Source of the DNA: Pseudaeromonas aegiceratis
GTDB lineage: Bacteria > Pseudomonadota > Gammaproteobacteria > Enterobacterales > Aeromonadaceae
Assembly: GCF_046254905.1 (NCBI RefSeq)
Contig: NZ_CP158016.1
Coordinates: 3,617,672-3,681,671 of the forward strand
Length of the DNA stretch: 64,000 bases
Direction of reading: 5' to 3'
The translations under genes were made by a program, and so were the position numbers. Below are positions 36,566-44,390 of this stretch, piece by piece (the first letter of the stretch is position 1; each line of letters opens with the position of its first letter). A model generated the notes under the pieces. That model saw nothing but the letters and a program-made list of their open reading frames with translations. It made no database searches and was not told the origin of the DNA.

Positions 36566-37806
36566 GTATGCTGGCCAGGCTGCGGGCCGGCTGGGGCGGG
36601 CTCAGCCTGGGGGTGCGCCAGTACCTGCTGATCACCGCCAACTACTGGGCCTTCACCCTCACCGACGGCGCCCTGCGCATGCTGGTGGTGCTCTACTTCT
36701 ATCAGCTGGGTTACTCGGCTCTGGCCATCGCCAGCCTGTTTCTGTTCTACGAGCTGTTCGGCGTGGTGACCAATCTCTTCGGCGGCTGGCTGGGGGCGCG
36801 GCTGGGACTTAACCGCACCATGCAGCTGGGCTTGGGGCTGCAACTGCTGGCCTTGGGCATGCTGACCCTGCCGGATGCCTGGCTGACGGTGCCCTGGGTG
36901 ATGGCCGCCCAGGCCCTGTCGGGCATCGCCAAGGATCTCAACAAGATGAGCGCCAAGAGCGCCATCAAGACGTTGGTGCCGGCGGACGCGCAGGGGGCCC
37001 TCTACCGCTGGGTGGCCCTGCTCACCGGCTCGAAGAACGCCATGAAGGGGCTGGGCTTCTTTCTGGGGGGCGCCCTGCTGGCGCTGTGGGGCTTTCAGGG
37101 GGCCATGTGGATCATGCTGGCCGGCCTGCTGGCGGTGGGGCTCATCAGCCTGCTGACCCTGAAGCAGGAGCTGGGCAAGGCCAAGACCAAGCCCAAGTTC
37201 AAGGATCTGCTCTCCAAGAGCCCGGCCATCAATGTGCTGTCGGCGGCGCGCTTGCTGCTGTTCGGCGCCAGGGACGTCTGGTTCGTGGTGGCCCTGCCGC
37301 TGTTCTTGAGCGGTCAGCTGGGCTGGAGCGTCTGGCAGGTGGGGGGCGTGATGGCCCTGTGGGTCATGGGTTACGGCCTGGTGCAGGCCCTGGCGCCCCG
37401 GGTGACGGGCAAGCGTAGCGGCCGCTTGCCGGATGGCGCTCAGGCCCTGGGCTGGGGGCTGGCCCTGACCCTGGTCAGCCTGCTGATCCCCCTGGGGCTG
37501 GCCGCCGGGTTGCCGGCGGCCGCCTGGGTACTGCTGGGGCTGGCGGCTTTCGGCGCCCTGTTCGCGGTGAACTCCTCCCTGCACAGCTACCTCATCGTCA
37601 GCTATGCCAAGGCGGACGGCGTATCCCTGGACGTGGGCTTCTACTACATGGCCAACGCCCTGGGTCGCCTGCTGGGCACATTGCTCTCCGGCTGGCTGTT
37701 CGGCCTGGGGGGCCTGCCCCTGTGCCTGTGGGTGACCACAGGCCTGTTGCTGGGGGCCAGCCTGTTCTGTCTAGGACTGCCCAGAGCTCGAACTGTCGTC
37801 GCCTGA
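36562..37806 (+). CDS. arsJ: ArsJ, MFS exporter of 1-arseno-3-phosphoglycerate
   Basis: A 414-residue major facilitator with 12 predicted helices. It begins near RQYLLITANYWAFTLTDGALRMLVVLYFY, the N-terminal signature of ArsJ proteins, and is coupled (ATGA) to the upstream GAPDH gene. It removes arsenate from the cell as an unstable organoarsenical sugar-acid ester. It is the last gene of the ars operon; its 3' end overlaps the convergent orphan gene of the flagellar operon by 36 bases, and no terminator was seen. Confidence 0.95.
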   Translation: MSMLARLRAGWGGLSLGVRQYLLITANYWAFTLTDGALRMLVVLYFYQLGYSALAIASLFLFYELFGVVTNLFGGWLGARLGLNRTMQLGLGLQLLALGMLTLPDAWLTVPWVMAAQALSGIAKDLNKMSAKSAIKTLVPADAQGALYRWVALLTGSKNAMKGLGFFLGGALLALWGFQGAMWIMLAGLLAVGLISLLTLKQELGKAKTKPKFKDLLSKSPAINVLSAARLLLFGARDVWFVVALPLFLSGQLGWSVWQVGGVMALWVMGYGLVQALAPRVTGKRSGRLPDGAQALGWGLALTLVSLLIPLGLAAGLPAAAWVLLGLAAFGALFAVNSSLHSYLIVSYAKADGVSLDVGFYYMANALGRLLGTLLSGWLFGLGGLPLCLWVTTGLLLGASLFCLGLPRARTVVA

Positions 37807-38424
37807 GAGGAAGTCGTGCACCTTGGTCTTCACCACATCCAGGGTGCTCTGACCGGTGGCCTCGTTGACCCCCACATCCAGCACGCCGGTGGCCAGGCCG
37901 TAGATGGCCCCCGCGCCGGTGAGCGTGCTCAGCAGGGTGTCGCCGGCGACCTTGGGCATATAGCCGATCTCGTCCCCGGTCATCTCCTGGTAGTAGTCGC
38001 TCACCAAAGGGATGTGCTGCAGCGGGTTCACCACATCGATGGCATCCAGCCAGGAGGCCTCCTTGTCGACGAACAGGTTGTCGTCGATGCTGTCCACCGT
38101 CTCGGCAATTTTCTGTTCGCCTGTCTTGCTGGCTTCCTGTTGCTCCGCCACGTTGTCCAGGAAGCTGGACAGGCTGGTGGGCATCCAGCTATCCAGGCCG
38201 AACTGGGTCACCACGTTGCTCAGCTCCAACGGATCGTCGTCTTCGCTCAGGGTCTTATCCACCGGCTTGGCTTCCAGCAGGCTGTTCATCTGATCCTGCA
38301 GCAGATCGGAGAAGTCACCGTCGGTGGCCGTGCTGCTGGTCTGGCTCTGATCCTGGGTGCTGGTGGTGCTATTGGTCAAAGGGGTGGTTTTGACTGTGGA
38401 TGCCACCGGGTGAAATCCGCTCAT
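37771..38424 (-). CDS. Unknown protein at the end of the flgHPT operon
   Basis: A 217-residue acidic protein of unknown function. Residues 1-60 are Ser/Thr/Gln-rich and look disordered (TTSTQDQSQTSSTATDGD); the middle is rich in Asp and Glu; residues 160-190 form a Gly/Ala-rich hydrophobic stretch (GDTLLSTLTGAGAIYGLATGVLDVGV) that could insert in a membrane; the tail is DDSSSSGQS. There is no signal peptide. The start overlaps the flgT stop (ATGA), so it is translationally coupled to a flagellar ring gene. An N-terminus like this is reminiscent of proteins secreted by the flagellar export apparatus, but that is speculation. Confidence 0.7.
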   Translation of the reverse strand: MSGFHPVASTVKTTPLTNSTTSTQDQSQTSSTATDGDFSDLLQDQMNSLLEAKPVDKTLSEDDDPLELSNVVTQFGLDSWMPTSLSSFLDNVAEQQEASKTGEQKIAETVDSIDDNLFVDKEASWLDAIDVVNPLQHIPLVSDYYQEMTGDEIGYMPKVAGDTLLSTLTGAGAIYGLATGVLDVGVNEATGQSTLDVVKTKVHDFLSGDDSSSSGQS

Positions 38425-39644
38425 GGGGCTGACTCCTTGCTGTTATCCAGTTGAACCAGATCCTGATCCTGCAGGTTGCCCGGCAGGAAGCCCTGGCGGG
38501 TGGTCAGCAGGCTGTGGTCGGGATAGACCTCCTGGGCCACCAGCTGGGTGCTGGATCTGGGGTGGGAGAGATAGAGGTGGCCATCGGCGCCCCGCAGGCG
38601 GCGGGTCTGCTGGATGCTGAAGGCATCCCCCACCTTGATGCCCTGCCGGCTGCCGATGTTGACCATCACATCCTGGCCGTCCACCCGCACTATGAAGGCG
38701 CGGGGTTGGACGCATTTGAGATCGTTGCTGATATCCTGCAGCCCTTCTCGCAGTTGGCGCTGGATCTCCAGGCCATAGGCGGACTCCCAGAATTCGGAGC
38801 TGGTTACCGACACGGCCTCGGTCTGGCCGAAGGGCCAGAAGGTGCGGAAGTCGTAGTGGCGGATGGAGATAGGCTGGCCGGTGAGGCCGTCCATCAGGCG
38901 CAGGGTGAGTTCAAACTGGCGCACCAGGTCGTCACTGGTGAGCAGGTTTTCTTCCTTGCTGGTGGAGATGTCGGTGATCTCGCCATCCAGCAGATACTGG
39001 CTGTTGGTGCGGTAGGCCAGGGAGGTGAGTTCCTGCTGATCATCCGTATCTATGCCATCGAAGCCGATGGGCAGGGGTTCGGTCTGCAGACCGCGGACGA
39101 TGAAATCCCCCTGGGCTGCCTGGGCCAGGCGATAGAGGCGATCGGTCACCGCCTCGGACAGGTTGTACAGCTGGCCCAGGGAAGCCTGGGACGGATCCCG
39201 CAACACCAGGCGGGCCAGGGTCAGGCTCTTGCTGTAAAAGGGCTGGCGCGGGCAGACGGGGGCGCCGGGCCAGATGTTGACCTTGAGGGTCACGTCGAGG
39301 CGGTCATCCCGGCTGATCTCCTCGATCAGCTCCAGCTGGCTGAGGGCCGGCGGCAACTGGCCGATCAGGGTCATCTTGTCGTTGAGGAAGCGGAACTTGG
39401 AGCCGGCCTGGAACTTGAGGGTGTCCGGGGTGACTTGATCCATCACCGACAGGGAGTAGCCGCTCTTGGCCACGGCATCGTGGATGGCGGCCCGGGCGGC
39501 AAAGTAGCGGGCCATCTCCAGGTTGTCATCGACTATGGGTGCCGAGCCGGTGCCGGAATACCAGGTGGCCTGGGCGGGACGACTCAAGGCAAACAGGCCG
39601 AGCAGTACCAGCAGCCAAATCACGGGAAACAAATACTTCTGCAT
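38421..39644 (-). CDS. flgT: Flagellar H-ring protein FlgT
   Basis: A 407-residue periplasmic protein with a signal peptide (WLLVLLGLFALSRPAQA, cleavage near residue 27). The sequence after it (TWYSGTGSAP...ARYFAARAAIHDAV) matches Vibrio FlgT, which forms the H-ring around the basal body and is needed for stator assembly of sodium-driven polar flagella. The C-terminal part has the SH3-like VNIGSRQGIKVGDAFSI. It is four bases downstream of flgP. Confidence 0.9.
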   Translation of the reverse strand: MQKYLFPVIWLLVLLGLFALSRPAQATWYSGTGSAPIVDDNLEMARYFAARAAIHDAVAKSGYSLSVMDQVTPDTLKFQAGSKFRFLNDKMTLIGQLPPALSQLELIEEISRDDRLDVTLKVNIWPGAPVCPRQPFYSKSLTLARLVLRDPSQASLGQLYNLSEAVTDRLYRLAQAAQGDFIVRGLQTEPLPIGFDGIDTDDQQELTSLAYRTNSQYLLDGEITDISTSKEENLLTSDDLVRQFELTLRLMDGLTGQPISIRHYDFRTFWPFGQTEAVSVTSSEFWESAYGLEIQRQLREGLQDISNDLKCVQPRAFIVRVDGQDVMVNIGSRQGIKVGDAFSIQQTRRLRGADGHLYLSHPRSSTQLVAQEVYPDHSLLTTRQGFLPGNLQDQDLVQLDNSKESAP

Positions 39645-39648
39645 GGCG

Positions 39649-40077
39649 TTATTCCCACCACCGGGTTGGATTGAGGGGGACTGGCATGGCGGCCAGTCGA
39701 TTGAAATCTGCCTTGTTCAATTTGAGCTCCGTAATAAAGAGGTTACCGTCCTGCTCCTGGCGGACGATTTGCGCCCCCACTATGGTGCCGCGGCTGTGGC
39801 CTTGCCAGTATTGAGCCGGCTGGGGGGTGAGGGACACCCCGTACAGCTGCTCCGCCAACAGGCGGTAGGCCTGCAATCGGCTGGCGTTCATGGCCTGCAG
39901 ACGACGCTCGCCGTCGCTGGGCCCGGGCTGGTTATCCAGGTAGGCATAACCCACGGCGGTGAGATCCGGGGTCGTCGTCTCCGGCTTGGCCTTGCTGGGG
40001 CTCTGGCAGGCGGCCAGCCCCAGCACGACGAACAGCAAGCAGGCGACGCGGCCGGGGAGAATAGTTAAAACGGCCAT
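39649..40077 (-). CDS. flgP: Flagellar outer-membrane lipoprotein FlgP
   Basis: A 142-residue lipoprotein with the lipobox LAAC (Cys24) and an LPP20-type domain (LQAMNASRLQAYRLLAEQLYG). In Vibrio, FlgP forms the outer part of the H-ring or basal disk. Its start overlaps the end of flgH by 13 bases. Confidence 0.88.
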   Translation of the reverse strand: MAVLTILPGRVACLLFVVLGLAACQSPSKAKPETTTPDLTAVGYAYLDNQPGPSDGERRLQAMNASRLQAYRLLAEQLYGVSLTPQPAQYWQGHSRGTIVGAQIVRQEQDGNLFITELKLNKADFNRLAAMPVPLNPTRWWE

Positions 40078-40832
40078 ATGGTGGGATCTGATATCTTTTT
40101 AACCAACCAGCCCTGTTCCTGAATATTGGCCAGGTCACCGTTGCCACTATATTCCATGCGGGCGTTGGCCAGCTTGGTGGATAAGACGGTGTTGTCGTCT
40201 TCAACATCCTTGGCTCGCAGAATCCCGGTCAGGCGAATATATTCCTTGCCGTTGTTGATCAGGATCCATTTATCACCGCGCACCACCAGGTTGCCATTAC
40301 GCATGACTCTGAGTACCGCCACGCTGATTTCCCCGGTAAAGTTGTTGCTCTGGCTGGCGTCACCGTCACCGCTGAAGTCCTGGTTTTGATTCATGCCCAG
40401 CTCGAGTTCTTTACCACCTAACTTGAGGTTGCCACCGGGCACAGTGATGGGATCCAGGTTGAAGGTGTTGGATTTGCTCAGGCTGCTGGATTGCTTCTTG
40501 GTGGCGGAGGTGGCTTCCTTGAGCTTGATGGAGATGATGTCGCCCACCCGCAGGCGGGTCTGTTCATCGAAGATGCCGCCCTGGATGCCGTCATTGAACA
40601 GGGAGCCGGTGGGTTGGGTATGGGCCGGCTCGGGCTCGGGTTCCAGCATGGCGTAGTAAGGATCGTCCTCGGTGGCGTCATCCATCTTCTTGTTCAGCGG
40701 CGTGGCGGGCAGGGGCTCGCGGTTCACCTCTGAGTCCTTGGTGGGGGGGGCGCCGGTCTGAGCGCTGCAGGCGACCAGGCAGCAGAGGGTCAAACTGACG
40801 GTGGCTTGGCGAAACAGTAAATAGAAAGACAT
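40065..40832 (-). CDS. flgH: Flagellar L-ring lipoprotein FlgH
   Basis: A 255-residue lipoprotein with the lipobox LVAC (Cys22) that forms the outer-membrane L-ring bushing of the flagellar rod. The conserved block is SLFNDGIQGGIFDEQTRLRVGDIISIKLKEATSA, and the end NIQEQGWLVKKISDPTIWPF matches FlgH. Residues about 25-75 form an acidic Pro/Glu-rich insertion. The start at 40832 (MSFYLLF) or an ATG at 40844 are both possible. flgH is normally inside flgFGHIJ; here it heads a separate operon with the H-ring genes. Confidence 0.92.
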   Translation of the reverse strand: MSFYLLFRQATVSLTLCCLVACSAQTGAPPTKDSEVNREPLPATPLNKKMDDATEDDPYYAMLEPEPEPAHTQPTGSLFNDGIQGGIFDEQTRLRVGDIISIKLKEATSATKKQSSSLSKSNTFNLDPITVPGGNLKLGGKELELGMNQNQDFSGDGDASQSNNFTGEISVAVLRVMRNGNLVVRGDKWILINNGKEYIRLTGILRAKDVEDDNTVLSTKLANARMEYSGNGDLANIQEQGWLVKKISDPTIWPF

Positions 40833-40876
40833 AATTGAGACCATTTTACCCACAGGAAACTTGACGTGGTGGATAT

Positions 40877-40894
40877 AAAGCAATCCCCCTGCCT
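40877..40894 (-). promoter_or_regulatory. Sigma-54 promoter of flgHPT
   Basis: On the minus strand AGGCAGGGGGATTGCTTT fits the sigma-54 consensus (GG at -24, GC at -12, exactly ten bases between), and would start transcription about 35 bases before the flgH ATG. Polar flagellar class II/III genes of Vibrio and relatives are sigma-54 dependent. Confidence 0.7.
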
Positions 40895-41057
40895 AAATGG
40901 TCCATAAAACAAGGCCTTGATTAAACCAAAACAATCAACACCTTTACGTAAACTTGCAAATAATTGCCTGTTATAAAATACCCCGCCTTGGCCCCATGAT
41001 ATTTTAGTCAAAATCTTGTCAATCCCGTTCGGCCGGTTCGTCAAATAATTATCCCGT

Positions 41058-41732
41058 ATGTCAAAAACGCTTGATAACCCCTTGTTCGTTTGTCTTGCGC
41101 TGATGTTGTTGCTGTGTTGTTCGGTTGTTCTCGGCTTGGTTCTCAGCTGGGAAGCTTTGGCAAGCCGACTGCTGAATCCCTGGTTTTTCAAATATGGTCA
41201 CCTGCTCAGTCTGGCTGGGTTGCTGGTGGCCGTGACCGGCCTCGGCGCCTGGTGGCTGGCGCGGCAGCGTGCCCGCCTGGCCCTGCCGGTGCCACGGGAT
41301 CCGGCAGAGCCGTTCAACCTTAGCCGCCTGCTGCAACAATTTGCCGCCCAGCGGCGACGGCAGGCCGCTCTGTTGGGTATCCAGCTGGAGTGCCGGGTGA
41401 AGGACGGGCTCTGGGTGCAGGGCGTGCCGGCGGCATTGCAGTCGCAACTGGAGCGACTTTGGCAGCAGGCGCAGCGCCATCCCGGGCGCTATCCCCTCTT
41501 GCAACTGGATCTGGTGGCCGATGAGCGCTGGGCCTGGTTGTGCTGGGAGGGGAAGGCCATGCCAGGGCCCTGGCAGCCACTGTTGGCGTTTCCCCGCCTG
41601 CATCAGCGGCTGGGGGGCACCTTGGCTCCCCTGCTGGCCGCCGGCTGGCAGGTGAGCATCAAGGCCAAGGAGGGTCGCCGTGCCTGGCGGCTGCGGTTGC
41701 CCCTGCTGGGGCGGGAGGAGACGAGTCTATGA
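41058..41732 (+). CDS. Membrane protein resembling a degenerate histidine kinase
   Basis: A 224-residue protein with two membrane helices (about 9-31 and 45-66) and a cytoplasmic region. The spacing and the ending (LHQRLGGTLAPLLAAGWQVSIKAKEGRRAWRLRLPLLG) recall the last strands of a HATPase_c domain, but I find no phospho-accepting H-box and no N, G1 or G2 ATP-binding boxes. It overlaps the next gene (ATGA), an OmpR-type regulator, so the pair has the shape of a two-component system that has lost its phosphotransfer parts. It is divergent from the sigma-54 flgH promoter (213-base gap). Confidence 0.65.
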   Translation: MSKTLDNPLFVCLALMLLLCCSVVLGLVLSWEALASRLLNPWFFKYGHLLSLAGLLVAVTGLGAWWLARQRARLALPVPRDPAEPFNLSRLLQQFAAQRRRQAALLGIQLECRVKDGLWVQGVPAALQSQLERLWQQAQRHPGRYPLLQLDLVADERWAWLCWEGKAMPGPWQPLLAFPRLHQRLGGTLAPLLAAGWQVSIKAKEGRRAWRLRLPLLGREETSL

Positions 41733-42262
41733 TCATCCTGCTGGATGGCCCGGAGTCGGGCCATTGGCCGGTCGACTGGCCGGCGCCGCTGAAGGTGGCG
41801 GATACCGATAGCCTGTTGCGCTGCTGTCTGGAGCGGCACGTGACCCAGGTGGTGTTGCCCCGTGAGGCCGAGCTGTGCTGGCCCCAGCTGCTGGAGCGGC
41901 TGCGTCTGCTGGGGGTGCCCTATCGCTGTGGCACGCCGGCGTCAGAGACGGAGCCGGCCAGCCAAGGACCGGCGCTGATCCTGGACGGCATGCGCATGGC
42001 GGTACAGTGGCGCCAATACCGGGTGCGCCTCACCGAGGTGGAGTGGCGGCTGTTTCTGACCCTCTACCAGGCACCGGGCGTCACCTTCAGCCGGGAGGTG
42101 TTGAGCGGTGCCCTGTATCGGGATCACCGGGTGGTGGAGCCCAGAACCGTGGACAGCCACGTCAAGCGGCTGCGCAAGAAGCTGCGGGATCTGCAGCTGG
42201 CTGGCGAGCTGGTGGAAACCGTTTATGGCCAGGGTTACCGCTATCGGACCCTGGCCAGTTAG
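41729..42262 (+). CDS. OmpR-type DNA-binding regulator lacking a receiver phosphosite
   Basis: A 177-residue protein. The C-terminal half (about 85-175) is a clear winged helix of the OmpR/PhoB type (RVRLTEVEWRLFLTLYQ, then RTVDSHVKRLRKKL and ETVYGQGYRY). The N-terminal 80 residues are much shorter than a receiver domain (normally about 120) and I see no Asp pocket or phospho-accepting Asp. It is translationally coupled to the membrane protein upstream. Its target is unknown; the divergent flgHPT operon is the obvious candidate. Confidence 0.85.
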   Translation: MIILLDGPESGHWPVDWPAPLKVADTDSLLRCCLERHVTQVVLPREAELCWPQLLERLRLLGVPYRCGTPASETEPASQGPALILDGMRMAVQWRQYRVRLTEVEWRLFLTLYQAPGVTFSREVLSGALYRDHRVVEPRTVDSHVKRLRKKLRDLQLAGELVETVYGQGYRYRTLAS

Positions 42263-42265
42263 GCC

Positions 42266-42925
42266 TTATTGCGCGGAGAGGGTCAGGGTGACCCGACGGT
42301 TCTGCGCCCGACCTTCCACCGTGTCATTGCTAGCCACCGGCTGATCCGGGCCGACCCCGGCCATGCTGATGCGACCCTGGGCCACCCCCTGCAGTATCAG
42401 GGCGCTGCCCACGGATTCGGCCCGCTGTTGCGACAGGCGCAGGTTCATCTCGCGCCCCCCCGTGCTGTCGGTGTGACCCACCACGTTGATGCGGGTCTCC
42501 TGGTACTCCTTGAGCACCTGGGCCACGCCGGTGAGGGCATTGGCCCCGGCGGGCTTGAGTTGGCTGGAGCTGCTGTCGAAGGTGATGCTGTTGGGCATGT
42601 TCAGCAGTATCTGATCCCCCTGACGGGTCACCGAGACGCCGGTGCCCTGCATCTGCTGACGCAGCTTGGCCTCCTGCTGATCCATGTAATAGCCCACACC
42701 GCCCCCCACGGCGGCCCCGGCGGCGGCGCCGATCAGGGCGCCCTTGCCTCTGTCGTGCTTGGAGGAGGAGAGTACGCCCACCAAGGCGCCGGCGGCGGCA
42801 CCGATGGCGGTGCCTGTGCTGGCCTTGGCCGTTTGCTGTTCGCCGCTATAGGGGTTCACTGTGGTACAGCCGGCCAGCCCCAGGCTGGCGATCAACAGGC
42901 TACTTACAACTGGGATGCTTCTCAT
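42266..42925 (-). CDS. yiaD: OmpA-family outer-membrane lipoprotein, YiaD-like
   Basis: A 219-residue lipoprotein with the lipobox LAGC (Cys20), a glycine-zipper region (GTAIGAAAGALVGVLSS and GALIGAAAGAAVGGGVGYYMD) and a C-terminal OmpA peptidoglycan-binding domain (ITFDSSSSQLKP, then NVVGHTDSTGG and NRRVTLTL). The architecture equals E. coli YiaD. It probably tethers the outer membrane to peptidoglycan. Convergent with the OmpR-type gene, ending three bases from it. Confidence 0.92.
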   Translation of the reverse strand: MRSIPVVSSLLIASLGLAGCTTVNPYSGEQQTAKASTGTAIGAAAGALVGVLSSSKHDRGKGALIGAAAGAAVGGGVGYYMDQQEAKLRQQMQGTGVSVTRQGDQILLNMPNSITFDSSSSQLKPAGANALTGVAQVLKEYQETRINVVGHTDSTGGREMNLRLSQQRAESVGSALILQGVAQGRISMAGVGPDQPVASNDTVEGRAQNRRVTLTLSAQ

Positions 42926-43121
42926 CTGTCGGTCCTGATTGGTGAATGCGCGAAAGCGTCAAATGACACAGATTCCTCCCTGATGGCCTGACGACCTATT
43001 CCTACAACCATTCTATCCATGGCGGCCCGCTTGCCAACTGCTGAATTACAAGGGTTTTCTATTGTCTCCACCTGCGTCTCAGGTGATGATACCGACGTGA
43101 AAATAACGGCAGAGAGAGCCC

Positions 43122-44390
43122 ATGTGCGCTAGCAGCGCGGCGTCCAGCGAGCATTATCAGGCCTGTCACAGCTGTGACTGGCTGGTGCAGATCCCGACCC
43201 TCACCGAAGGGGACGTGGCCTGTTGCCCCCGTTGTGGTCAGCCGGTGGCCAGCCATCCCCGCTTCGCCCAGCAGCGTCCCCTGGTCTACGGCCTGACCAG
43301 CCTCATCATGCTGCTGTGCGCCAACCTGCTGCCGTTTCTCGCCGTCTCCACCCAGGGAATGAGTAACAAGATACTGCTCTACCAGGCGGCCTCCACCCTG
43401 TTCAGCGAAGACTACGCCAGCCTGGGGATGCTGATTTACCTGGTGATGCAGCTATTGCCCCTGTGCTGCCTGCTGCTGCTGGGCTATGCCCTGTTGCGCC
43501 TGCGTTGGCATGGCCCCCTGGGCCTGAGCCGGTGGGCGCTGCGCTGGCTGTTCTGGCTGCAGCCCTGGGGCATGGTGGAGGTGTTCATGCTGGGCACCCT
43601 GGTGAGCCTCATCAAGATCGCCGCACTGGCGGAGGTGCAGGTGGGCTCGGGGTTCTGGTGTTACGTGGCCTTCAGCCTGGCCTACCTCAAGAGCTTCATG
43701 CACCTGGATCGCAACCGCCTGTGGCAGCAGCTGGTGGGGCCCGTGCCCCTGCAGGTGGAGCCGGTGGCGCCCTGCTCGGCCCGGGAGCTGGATCTGGCCC
43801 TGTGCCACCTGTGCCACGCCACCGTGCCGCTGGATCTGGGCCACTGCCCGCGCTGCCATACCCGGCTGCACGCCCGCCAGCCCCAGAGCCTGCAGCGCTG
43901 CTTCGCCCTGCTGGTGGCGGCCATCATCCTCTATGTACCGGCCAACCTGCTGCCCATGATGATCACCGAGACCCTGGGCTCGGCCATCAACTCCACCATA
44001 CTGCAGGGGGTGGTGGTGCTGTGGAAAATGGGCGACTACCCGGTGGCCATGGTGATCTTCTTTGCCAGCATCATGATCCCCATCGCCAAGATACTGGCCC
44101 TGCTGTGGCTCTGTTACAGCACCTACCGCGGCAGTCCCCATCACAGGCGCGGCCGCAACCGCCTGTATCACCTCACCGAGTTCGTCGGCCGCTGGTCCAT
44201 GGTGGACGTGTTCGTGGTGGCGGTGCTGGCGGCGCTGATCCGCATGGGCAAGCTGATGTCCATCTACCCCGGCGATGCGGCGGTGGCCTTTGCCAGCGTG
44301 GTGCTGATCACCATGCTCTCCGCCATGGCCTTTGACTCACGGCTGATCTGGGATCCGCCCCCTTCCACCCAAGCGAGGAAACCCGAGTGA
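43122..44390 (+). CDS. pqiA: Paraquat-inducible protein A (PqiA)
   Basis: A 422-residue inner-membrane protein with two repeats, each a Cys-rich zinc-ribbon-like segment (CHSCDWL...CCPRCG and CHLCHATV...CPRCHT) followed by four membrane helices. It anchors the PqiB tunnel at the inner membrane for lipid transport. The closest comparison is PqiA/LetA. The stop overlaps the GTG start of pqiB (GTGA). An inverted repeat CACCTG/CAGGTG lies 37-53 bases upstream. Confidence 0.93.
   Translation: MCASSAASSEHYQACHSCDWLVQIPTLTEGDVACCPRCGQPVASHPRFAQQRPLVYGLTSLIMLLCANLLPFLAVSTQGMSNKILLYQAASTLFSEDYASLGMLIYLVMQLLPLCCLLLLGYALLRLRWHGPLGLSRWALRWLFWLQPWGMVEVFMLGTLVSLIKIAALAEVQVGSGFWCYVAFSLAYLKSFMHLDRNRLWQQLVGPVPLQVEPVAPCSARELDLALCHLCHATVPLDLGHCPRCHTRLHARQPQSLQRCFALLVAAIILYVPANLLPMMITETLGSAINSTILQGVVVLWKMGDYPVAMVIFFASIMIPIAKILALLWLCYSTYRGSPHHRRGRNRLYHLTEFVGRWSMVDVFVVAVLAALIRMGKLMSIYPGDAAVAFASVVLITMLSAMAFDSRLIWDPPPSTQARKPE

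Noticed and set aside
43069..43085. Inverted repeat CACCTG/CAGGTG before pqiA as a SoxS or other operator
   Set aside because: Short arms and no match to a known consensus; could be chance.
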